DNA of 64,000 bases, taken from Planoprotostelium fungivorum. Lineage: Eukaryota > Evosea > Variosea > Cavosteliida > Cavosteliaceae. Location: contig MDYQ01000100.1 in NCBI GenBank assembly GCA_003024175.1, forward strand, positions 1-64,000. The letters are read 5' to 3'. This document shows, one piece after another, positions 22,569 through 31,300 of this stretch (position 1 is its first letter; every line of letters starts with the position of its first letter). The position numbers and the translations under genes were made by a program. The notes beneath the pieces were generated by a model. The model saw only the letters and a list, made by a program, of their open reading frames with translations, was not told where the DNA came from and searched no databases.

Positions 22569-23484
22569 ATGAAGATCATTGGACTCACCGGTGGGGTATC
22601 CTTTCTAGAATCAAACAAAATCGATCAATCAGACTGTTTCCATACTGTCGTAAATAACTCAGCATAACATTCTTCCTTCACTTTTGAAAGCCATCAAGCG
22701 GTAAGAGTGTGGTGGCTGCAGAGTTCAAGAAGAGAGGAATAGCGGTCATCGATCTCGACGATGTCGCACGGCAAGTAGTTCAACCGAAGGCACCAGCAGT
22801 CCAGTGAGTCATCTCGTTTCGATTGTCATCACATGATGATAATAATGATTCGAGCAGGAAAATAGTCAAAGTATTAGGTCCGAGTGTGCTCCTTCCCACG
22901 GGAGGACTAGACCGAGAAAAACTGAGACAACAAGTGGCTCAAAGCGAGGACCTCAGAAGGCGTTTGAACAGAATCACACACATGTACATCCTTGTCGAAG
23001 TTTTAAAGCGGATCATCATCTGTTTCATGAAGGGACACAAACTGGTCATATTAGGTGAGACTTCGTTGATACATCATAAAGCTGATGGGCACAGACGTAC
23101 CATTCTTATTTGAAACGGGTTTATCAAGACTGACCTCTCGAAATATAGTCGTCTGGGTTGACCAAAAGACACAGATACAGAGGTGAACCTCTTTCAAAGG
23201 AGGAAACTGAAGCGAGTAGGATGAGAGATAAACAACCAGACTTAACGGTGGAGGAAGCAGAGCAGCAGATCAAAGGACAATACAGCTTAGATCGAAAGAG
23301 AACGATGGCAGATTTTGTGATCGACAACAGAGGAACGATGGAGGACACCAGAAATCAAGTAACACGAGTGACAAAAGACATGATGCCGGGGATCATGCAC
23401 ATGATCACATATAACCTCGCTTTGCCTGGCTTCCTCCTCTTCTGGCTTCTGTGGTCTGCAAAGCGAATGCGGAGGTGGTGGTGA
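22569..23484 (+). CDS. Dephospho-CoA kinase with C-terminal hydrophobic tail
   Basis: Last enzyme of coenzyme A biosynthesis: ATP phosphorylates the 3'-OH of dephospho-CoA. The start MKIIGLTGG is followed, after an intron inside the P-loop, by SGKSVVAAEFKKRG and DLDDVARQVVQP, then LDREKLRQQV, a VILDVPFLFETGL block and VVWVDQKTQIQR. The C-terminal half carries LTVEEAEQQIKGQ and MADFVIDNRG. A hydrophobic C-terminal segment (LALPGFLLFWLLWSA) and a basic end resemble eukaryotic DCAKD proteins and suggest membrane anchoring. The frame changes between about 23175 and 23225; I could not choose a splice there, so a very short intron or a small frameshift is possible. Confidence 0.85.
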
Positions 23485-23559
23485 TAAACTTGGTTTTGTA
23501 ATTCATTTCATTGCGATCTAGAAACGTGTGATCACTGGCCTCGTGTATATTAATATCTA

Positions 23560-24148
23560 TTATTCCTTCTGGCTCTCGGCTTTTGGAAGCAGGGTGAGTA
23601 GGTAAGGTTCTATGGCACTAGCATCAGAGGTGGAGCTGAATCTTTCGGCGACATTTCCCTCAGTGTCTATCAGGAACTTTTCGAACTGCACGATGTGAGC
23701 CGCATCATTTATAGTAGTACTCACATTCCACTTGACTCGACTCAGACCGAACCATTTCTTTTGGCTCTTGAGATGGTGGAATACGGGGTGCTCGTTTGTT
23801 CCGTTGACTTCGACCTTCTCAGTGAGAGGGAATGTGACACCGAAATTGACCTGGCAGAAGGACTCGATCTCTATACGGGATGAGTTGCGACGAGAGGAAG
23901 AGAGTACCTTCTGCTGAGCCCGGCTCTTGACCTCCAAACTGATTGCAAGGAAAACCGATCATCTGGAGACCTCTGTCTCTGTATTTCTTGTTGAGCTCTT
24001 CTAAACCAGCGTACTGCTTTGTGAAACCGCACTGAGAGGCGACATTCACAACGAGGACGACTTTTCCTTTGAAATCTGAGAAAGGGATAGGTTTTCCCTT
24101 GTTGCTGATGGCTGATAAATCGTAGAAAGAGGAAGGCGTGGTGGACAT
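23560..24148 (-). CDS. Glutathione peroxidase, cysteine type
   Basis: Thiol peroxidase reducing H2O2 and lipid hydroperoxides with thioredoxin or glutathione. Three exons with introns of 37 and 39 nt give 170 aa. The peroxidatic residue is Cys40 in NVASQCGFTKQY, where animal GPx1-4 have selenocysteine; GFPCNQFGGQEPG, the KWN block (split by the second intron) and FEKFLIDTEGNV supply the rest of the Gln/Trp/Asn active site. There is no targeting peptide, so a cytosolic location is likely. It converges with the dephospho-CoA kinase gene, 75 bp between stops. Confidence 0.93.
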
Positions 24149-24372
24149 CCTCCTAATGTGTTGGTTGGGTGCTCTAATTTTTGTGTTTGTTTAGGTAATA
24201 ATAATAAGGAAACAGCCAACATCAATTTTAACTTTTTTGGTGGATGACAATCTGCGGAGCCGGAAAAACCTTCGCCTCCACAAGACTAGATGGCGTCATA
24301 TCCGTCATCACTACTAGTCACAAGTATCCAGGGTGATTTTGCGTTATCATACCGCGGGCTAAGGTAGATAAA

Positions 24373-24373
24373 N
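24373..24373. other. Scaffold join (single N)
   Basis: A lone N in aagg-tagataaanagcaggc. Sequence to the right opens inside a reading frame with no start, so contigs were probably joined here with an unknown gap. Confidence 0.7.
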
Positions 24374-24860
24374 AGCAGGCGAGGAATCAACTGAAAAGGG
24401 CAGCTCCGATGGAGAGAGCGAGCACAAGAGACACAAGCCGAACTCGAAGAACGGTAAGGCTCAACTGGAATCATTGCAAACTGACGTCCGACAAGCGAAC
24501 GAATTCATGAAAGACATCGGATGGATCGATTCAAACAGTACGATAGAAGAAGTGGAACCAGTAAAGAGGACAGCAGGTGAAGAGGAGTCGACTATGCATA
24601 GAGTGATTTCGATAGGACCCAAGATTGAAAACAAGACAACGAAGAAGGGAATCACACCCTTTGATTATAATTCTGTGCCGACGCAACAGGCAGAGAAATA
24701 TCAGAGAACAAAGAAGGTGGGGTACAAGAGGAGGGCAACGCTAAATCGAAACAGCCACAAGGGAAATTTCAGAAGCCTCAAGGGGCAAGCACTGGAGCCA
24801 AGAGTGGTAACACCAATTGGAGGAAGAATCAATAAACACTCTGAATCGATGTCATCATAG
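24374..24860 (+). CDS. 3' fragment of a nuclear-type protein, possibly Rrp6/EXOSC10-like tail
   Basis: An open frame runs from the N at 24373 to a stop at 24860 (about 160 codons) with no start. It is hydrophilic and basic: a Lys/Ser-rich opening, then ANEFMKDIGWIDSN, GITPFDYNSVPTQQ and a Lys/Arg-rich end. The TPFDY segment recalls the C-terminal region of the exosome exonuclease EXOSC10/Rrp6; this is a weak resemblance only. The 5' part is lost at the scaffold join. The last codons, MSS-stop, lie in the LINE sequence that starts near 24853, so the original 3' end seems replaced by the transposon. Confidence 0.4.
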
Positions 24861-26680
24861 TAAAAAGGGAATATTATAGCGGATTTCTCTACAACTCACC
24901 TCGCACTGAAGGCTCACCTCCTGTGTTCTGTTTGGTGATCCTCTGCAAAACATCTGTAAGCGTTTGTGCGCTCTGTACTCGTTTTATGTAAATCATACAA
25001 AAGACACAAGGAGGCAAAGGGCAGCTGCATATAAATAGGCTGAGTTCACACTCTAAATCTCCTCCAAGAAGGTGGCAGAATTCAGTTTCTTCATTGTCCA
25101 TCTGTCTAACTCGATGAGCCATTCCCCTCTATCTGTCATTGTATGCTGGGCTCTATAAGATATTGTTGAAAGTCCAATTGTGTTAATTACTTCCACTTTC
25201 TGATTCAATGTAAGTTTCTTCTCTGCTAGCGCCCGGTTTGTTATACTCATAAATCTTTGAATCAGGAGTTCAATCTGTTCGTCCCAGTTCATTTTTAGAT
25301 TTGTTGTCCATCCCAGTATCGTAAATAATCCATCTGCTCCTTCCTTTCTTATATCTGTCCCTCGAGTTTTGATGTCTCCTGGTTCTCCTCTTAGCCAATG
25401 GTATGAGCTTTTGTTTTTGTTGATTGTAATATTGTTGTGTGTACAGAAATCGTTCACTTTCTTCATTGCCTCCTCCATACCTTCTCCACTTGCTGCCACC
25501 AACGTTAGATCATCTGCATATGCTATCAGATTGACCAACAACGACACCAATCTATAGGGGCTTTTGTTCTTTTCCAGCCACTCGATCAGAGGGTTAATGA
25601 ACAAGTGATAAAGTGGGGGTGAGATGATATCGCCTTGTCTCAGATCTGCCTCTATACTGATCTCATCTGTTAATCCATACGCTGTCTGCAGTTGTGTATC
25701 ATCATCTCCATCATCATCTCCATCATCATATCTATGTCATCGTTGTGCAGCCCATACGCTTCAAGTGTTTGTCTCATCGCACAGAATTCAACACTATCAT
25801 ACGCTTTTGCTATGTCCAACAGTGTTATGTGTATGTTCTTGTCAGTTGAGAGAGCGTTGTTTGTACAGGCAAAAAGTTTTGTCACTGCTTCTGTTGTATC
25901 CCCTCCCTTTCATGAATCCAAATTGACTCTTGCTGATGATATCATTTTCCTCAATCCATCAGCCTCGGAGTTATGATCTGTGAGAATACCTTGTATGCAC
26001 ATGAGAGGATGGCTATTGGTCGATATCCAAGTGGATTACTTTTATTGTCCCCGCCCTTGAATATCAATGTGGTCGTTGAGCTCTTCCACGCTTTTGGGAT
26101 TCTCTTTGCAGTCAGGATCTTGTTACATATGATCATCAGTTCCTCTACTTTGATCGAGTTCATATTTCTTAGATATTTGTTGGATATTTCGTCAAGGCTT
26201 TTCCCCCATAGACAGGATCAGGGTGTAAGTTGAGAGAATGAGAAGGATAAGGTGACTCACTTGGCCATAACTCATTTGTATAAGAGACTTCATTGCTCAT
26301 GCTGCTGCCTGTTGATCAGATCAGGGGAAAAAAACATCACATCCATACTGATATACATTCCATCCTATAATATTTGTCATGCGCACCACAGCATAGAAAT
26401 CACTGTTGTTCTTATCCTTGAGATCCTTCTCAGCAGCCCCCAGACTTTCCCCACAGGATTTGTCTTCTCCAACCACCAAAAGAAAATCTTGGCAATATCC
26501 ATAAAAATCCCTCTGCGCTCTCTCCTTTGTCATTGTTTTGTCTTCTTGGTTTCTAGCTGTCACCAACTACGAGTGTCATCCTCTACTCTTTCCATATCTG
26601 GGCTGTTTCTTGAATATTTTTGTTTTCAGAATTTGCATCTGCAAACCGCACTTTGCAACTGTTGTGATCGATTTTGCTTC
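24853..26680 (-). mobile_element. LINE (non-LTR retrotransposon) with degraded reverse transcriptase
   Basis: Minus-strand RT motifs appear in order: TLIFKGGDNKSNPLGYRPIA near 26060, ISKSQFGFMKGGDTTEAV near 25900, LDIAKAYDSVEF near 25810, LRQGDIISPPLYHLFINPL near 25630, and the catalytic LIAYADDLTLV near 25530, followed by the thumb region to 25053. The frame breaks at least twice (near 26200 and between 25890 and 25970), so this copy is inactive. A further LINE-like peptide (KIFFWWLEKTNP) lies at about 26430-26480. The 3' end at 24853-25025 matches 1895-2095, and the 26200-26336 block matches 1-500. No endonuclease was identified, and the clade is uncertain. Confidence 0.85.
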
Positions 26681-26879
26681 AATTTCCTCAGGTCATCACT
26701 CGTCCAAATTGTCACTGCTCTCTTTACGTCATTGCTCCATGTTCAACAAGTCATGTTTTTCAGGTCTTCTGTCTGTCTTGTTTGCCAAATTGTTGAAGTC
26801 TTTGTTTCAAACGCGTCCAGGTAACATCACCTTACTGTGAGTCCCAAACTTTATTCTCTTATTTTTGTTGCAGTGTCTT

Positions 26880-27018
26880 CTAGGGCCTCTAGGGCTCCAA
26901 ATCACTGCAAAGAATAGAGGTGATATCACAAAGTCATCCTTAAGCAGCCAAAGACCCTTCAAGGTCTCCTCTGTGTGAGCTAGAGCCTGAGAGGCCCGTA
27001 GAGCCCCATAGAGGCCCT
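26880..27018. repeat. Imperfect inverted repeat, possible hairpin
   Basis: agggcctctagggctc at 26881-26896 is the near reverse complement of gagccccatagaggccct at 27003-27020, enclosing about 105 bp. It lies beyond the last supportable exon of the candidate gene to the right. It could be a small MITE-like relic or a structured RNA; nothing else identifies it. Confidence 0.4.
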
Positions 27019-27078
27019 GGGGACACCGTGACGAGAATAAAGAGAATAAAAAGAGAATAAAGAAGGGTCGACACTCAC

Positions 27079-28048
27079 CGGTGGGGGCATTCTGGGCGGG
27101 AGGTCCTTGTATGACTTTGGCTCGCAGAAGAAGTGTTGGGAGAAGGTTCTGTTGACCACACCATTCGTTGTGTGTCTCACCATACTGAAGAAAAGTAATG
27201 GCCTGTTCCGCTGTGGGATCACCTTGTGCACCCGTGACAAGATTTGAGACGTTGGTGACCAGAGTATTATAATGGGGTATAGACATGGCTAGAATGTAGT
27301 GATGAACCAACACCGACGTTGTGTTGTTACCTTGTAAGTTGGCTCGAAATGTGGTGTCTGGTGAATGGATAGTGGACGAGACGGACTCGAAACCTGAAAT
27401 GAACGTCAGAAAAGATGAAGACGAACCGACGTTGGGTCGGCGTGTTGTTACCTAGAGAAATGCTCGAAGGGTCTTCTTCGAACGGACAGTGGAATACGGA
27501 CCCAAGATCTGGAATAGAGTCAGAATGAAAAAGATATGAACCGACGTTGGCGTGGCGTCGTTACCTGTGGACGCTCGAGACGAAGTCTAAGGAAATACGG
27601 CGCGATACGGACCGAAGATCTAAAGAGAAATAAGTCAGATTGAAGACCCTACGATGAATGAGAGAGGGCGATGATATGATAAGACGTCTACGAATGTCTA
27701 CCTGTGCGTGGTCTCTGGGAAGTGAAAAGTTCGAGCGGTTATACTATGATATCTCTTTGCGATATCTCGATAAATTCCGAAGCGAAAATTTCCGCAGAAC
27801 AGCCCAGCCAGCCCTGACGCCCTGGCAGAAAGGATCTGGAGACGAGAGATGAACGTTTTGAGTGAGAACTTTATCTAGGATACTCAACACCAGCCTCGGC
27901 GAGCGTGATGGGTGACTCGATAAGGGGAATGATTATGTGATGGCAAGGGTCTGTGACGAGGCGGTTCAAGACGAGCCAGTTCGGACCAATAAGGAGGTAT
28001 GAATGGACGATTAGAGTCAGGAGGAGGGAAGATGTAGTCACGCTGCAT
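27079..28048 (-). CDS. Uncertain multi-exon gene with tandemly duplicated exons
   Basis: A chain of GT-AG exons can be followed on the minus strand. The best part joins exon 27508-27452 (57 nt), exon 27393-27331 (63 nt) and the exon beginning near 27288, in frame through FESVSSTIHS, then AMSIPHYNTLVTNVSNLV and AEQAITFLQYGETHNEW, to a donor at 27078. That last part loosely recalls the N-terminal repeat of importin-beta-type carriers, a guess only. An upstream ATG at 28048 opens a Pro/Arg-rich frame (MQRDYIFPPPDSNRPF), but its link to the later exons is not established, and exon 27619-27565 has no open phase that fits. Downstream exons were not found. It may be a gene remnant. Confidence 0.3.
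27331..27619 (-). repeat. Three tandem exon-intron units, ~113-121 bp period
   Basis: Three similar units follow each other. Each is an exon starting atctt-gg-tccgta (or gtttcgagtccgtc) and ending at a donor gtaac-ac-cc-acgtcgg, with an intron of 56-58 nt containing accgacgttgg (plus-strand sense). Exons: 27619-27565 (55 nt), 27508-27452 (57), 27393-27331 (63). A fourth, related intron start lies at 27330-27300. The splice sites were duplicated together with the exons. Confidence 0.65.
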
Positions 28049-28263
28049 GACTGTATCCAGTGGCTGCTTCAAGGTATGTAACACATCTTGTTTTTTTTCC
28101 CTTGGTTTTAGTCAACGAACGAACAAAAGCGTCATCTCATGATCTGAAGATCACGTGATGGTGGAGCGCGATCGCGCATGTCCGTTGATTCATGTGAAAC
28201 GGAGATATAACTCTACTCCGTCTCTTAGAATCCGTTGTGGCAGAGTGCCCTCATGAGGATCTC

Positions 28264-28560
28264 ATGGCGGAAGCAGAGGAAGAGGGATTCTCCAACCACA
28301 GAGTGGTCAATCGTCATTTCCAACTGAATACACAAGCAAGCACTTCACCAAACATGCCTCCCAAAGCTTTTGAGAATCCTGAAGATCTTGCACAGGCGGC
28401 AAAGGACTACGGCAGAGACACCCAGAGAGAACAGATGTCTTACATCAGCCAAACTGGGAGTGCTGGTCAGCAAGCTTGTCTAAGAGAGGAGGGATTGAGC
28501 ACTTCCAACATCAACAAAGCCTTTCTTGACGCAGCAAAGGACATCCTCAAGAACAATTGA
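28264..28560 (+). CDS. Hypothetical small acidic/helical protein
   Basis: Single-exon frame of 98 aa from ATG 28264 (MAEAEEEGFSNHR) to the stop at 28560. It is hydrophilic and helix-prone with a C-terminal NINKAFLDAAKDILKNN. No family recognised. It lies in the repeat island 65 bp from the MITE-like element, so its genuineness is uncertain; base composition is closer to host coding DNA than to the AT-rich repeats around it. Confidence 0.4.
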   Translation: MAEAEEEGFSNHRVVNRHFQLNTQASTSPNMPPKAFENPEDLAQAAKDYGRDTQREQMSYISQTGSAGQQACLREEGLSTSNINKAFLDAAKDILKNN

Positions 28561-28624
28561 ATGGCCTTGTGATCCACAAATAAATTGATTCTATTTCAGC
28601 AGCACCACAAAAGGGTATATATAT

Positions 28625-29915
28625 CGGACCATTGAGAAAAAACAAGAATGCGTAGGAATCTGCAAATGCCAAAGTGGTAGTAATTAAAGAAGTTTTACGA
28701 CCTTGTTGATTTCTTATGCAGAAATGGTGAAGCAAAATGCAATTTAGAAGGATATGACAAAGTATGTATGTTATGTCCAGAAATGTTTGTCTCTCAGCCA
28801 GGTGTTGGGCACTGCTAATTCAATCTTGTGTCAGAATTGACTTACTCTCAATTCAGTTGTTGAAATCAACTGTAATCTACATGTTTGAACTTTGTTGGTA
28901 CATTATATGACAAAAAATGACATAAATTATCGATGAAGCATGCAAAAGATACAGAAAAATTTGCCAAAATTGAGCTGTCCGCGCACGCGCGGTGAGTAAT
29001 AATTTGGGATTTTCTGTGATTTTTTTTTCTTGATTTTACTTAAATTTTTCTTATATGTTGAAGTTTATCAGGACCACACATGCACGGTCTGTTGTATTTG
29101 TCAATTGGCTCTGATGTATTAGCAAGAATCTTTCAATTTTGTTCAATCACCTGATTAATCAAAGTTGACCATCTGATTTTGCAAAACAACATAACATGTA
29201 TCAATTTTGATAGAGTTTGGCATTGTGAAATGTAAGATTGCTAGAAAATCAAAAGGAGACAGCAAGTAGTTGCAAAAANCTTATGCAGAAATGGTGAAGC
29301 AAAATGCAATTTAGAAGGATATGACAAAGTATGTATGTTATGTCCAGAAATGTTTGTCTCTCAGCCAGGTGTTGGGCATTGCTAATTCAATCTTGTGTCA
29401 GAATTGACTTACTCTCAATTCAGTTGTTGAAATCAACTGTAATCTACATCTTTGAACTTTGTTAGTACATTATATGACAAAAAATGACATAAATTATCGA
29501 TGAAGCATGCAAAAAATACAGAAAAATATGACAAAATTGAGCTGTCCGCGCACGCGCGGTGAGTAATAATTTGGGATTTTCTGTCATTTTTTTTTTGATT
29601 TTTTTCTTGATTTTACATAAATTCTTCTTATATGTTGAAGTTTATCAGGACCACACATGCACGGTCTGTTGTATTTGTCAATTGGCTCTGATGTATCAGC
29701 AAAGATCTTTCGATTTCGTTCAATCACCTGATTAATCAAAGTTGACCATCTGATTTTGCAAAACAACATAACATGTATCAATTTTGATAGAGTTTGGCAT
29801 TGTGAAATGTAAGATTGTTAGAAAATCAAAAGGAGACAGTAAGTAGTTGCAAAAAAAGGTTCTTGTTTTTTTGAGCTATTAGGTTTGTATATTCTTGTTT
29901 TTTCTCAATGGTCTG
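28625..29915. mobile_element. MITE-like DNA element(s), ~716 bp unit, with 25-bp terminal inverted repeats
   Basis: The left end cggaccattgagaaaaaa (28625) and the right end ttttttctcaatggtctg (to 29915) form a terminal inverted repeat of about 25 bp with one mismatch. (TA)4-type sequence flanks both (28616-28624 and 29916-29924), consistent with a target duplication of about 8 bp. The element has no coding frame. The N at 29279 sits inside: the left part covers offsets 1-652, and the right part restarts at offset about 86, so some 560 bp appear twice with scattered differences. Unit length inferred from the overlap is about 716 bp. This is either two copies or one insertion read from both sides of a scaffold join. 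Superfamily is uncertain; an 8-bp duplication would fit hAT. Confidence 0.7.
28979..28992. repeat. GC hairpin inside the MITE-like element
   Basis: ccgcgc-ac-gcgcgg is a 6-bp GC stem with a 2-base loop in otherwise AT-rich DNA. It is perfectly kept in all three copies (also near 29547 and 30240). Confidence 0.6.
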
Positions 29916-30060
29916 ATATATATAGACGTTATTGTGTGTTTACATTTTCTGACCGTCACATCAGATCTCGTCCCTATCATCCTGTTGCCACATCAAACAT
30001 TCTCAAGGTAATTTCATACACTCGAACTGAGCGCTTAGCCTCTTATCGTTCTGACTCCTN

Positions 30061-30606
30061 AGGTGTTGGGCACTGCTAATTCAATCTTGTGTCAGAATTG
30101 ACTTACTCTCAATTCAGTTGTTGAAATCAACTGTAATCTACATGTTTGAACTTTGTTGGTACATTATATGACAAAAAATGACATAAATTATCGATGAAGC
30201 ATGCAAAAAATACAGAAAAATATGACAAAATTGAGCTGTCCGCGCACGCGCGGTGAGTAATAATTTGGGATTTTCTGTGATTTTTTTTTATTTTTTTCTT
30301 GATTTTACTTAAATTTTTCTTATATGTTGAAGTTTATCAGGACCGCACATGCATGGTCTGTTGTATACATCAATTTGCTCTGATGTATTAGCAAAGATCT
30401 TTCGATTTTGTTCAATCACCTGATTAATCAAAGTTGACCATCTGATTTTGCAAAACAACATAACATGTATCAATTTTGATAGAGTTTGGCATTGTGAAAT
30501 GTAAGATTGCTAGAAAATCAAAAGGAGACAGCAAGTAGTTGCAAAAAAAGGTTCTTGTTTTTTTGAGCTATTAGGTTGTATATTCTTGTTTTTTCTCAAT
30601 GGTCTG
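30061..30606. mobile_element. Third copy of the MITE-like element, left end missing
   Basis: It starts right after the N at 30060 at element offset about 175 (aggtgttgggcactgc) and runs to the right terminal repeat ending ggtctg at 30606. Flanking DNA (atttctatgcttcc) differs from the flank of the previous copy, so this is a separate insertion. Identity to the other copies is high, so amplification was fairly recent. Confidence 0.65.
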
Positions 30607-30634
30607 ATTTCTATGCTTCCTCACATAGTCCTCC

Positions 30635-31102
30635 TCAATTAGTGATGCAGAGTTTCATTTTGTCTCTTGGTCTTTTCCTGTGTAGATTTAGAATGGCGCA
30701 AGTAGTATTTGAGGGCATCTTTGCAGTGGCCTGTATCTGTGATCTGTCTTCATTATTCTTTGGGTCAAGGTTGTAACCCTGCCACTTGACAAGATATTCT
30801 GTGTATTTGTGCTTGCAACCTTGCTGTTGAGAATCCACAATACGTTCTACAATGTATTCTTTGTTGTTCTCAATCATCACTGGCTGTGGAGGAGGGTCCT
30901 TCTGCCCGTTGAAAGAGTTGGCATGCTGTTGGACGATTGAGGGTTGGGCTCTCAGCGCGGCCCCTTTGTCATAAAGTGAGGTGAGCTCCTTCTGGGTGAT
31001 TGAGGAGGTCTCCATCTCGCTGGATGAGGCATCACGGGCTGTACTGTTGTCTACAGAGGGCTCAACAGGGTCTGGAGACAACCCAATCCAGAAGTCCTCC
31101 AA
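30635..31102 (-). mobile_element. Chromodomain-bearing fragment, probably a Ty3/Gypsy-type fossil
   Basis: The minus-strand frame carries a chromodomain (YIVERIVDS ... EYLVKWQGYNLDP) after a Ser/Pro/Gln-rich stretch. Chromodomains of this kind commonly end the integrase of Ty3/Gypsy chromoviruses, and the fragment lies in a repeat island, so a retroelement origin is likely. No gag, protease, RT or LTR was seen nearby, so only this part remains. A host chromodomain protein cannot be excluded. Age uncertain. Confidence 0.5.
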
Positions 31103-31300
31103 CTTTTACCCAGTCTTTGATCACAAAGACTGCAAACACCATACCATGGGTATATAATGCAGGTTAGATGTAGTGTGCAGAAGTTTCCAAGTAGTCTGCA
31201 TAAAGCAGACTGAGAATGCATGAAAGCTTACAAATCATTTCTAAAGAATTTACAAACAGATCATAGGAAGCAAGCGTTCACTGTGTTGAGTTGTAGATAA

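Noticed and set aside
27658-27852. Plus-strand 64-codon frame MREGDDMIRRLRM
   Set aside because: The opposite strand shows splice-like structure and the frame has no domain or context.
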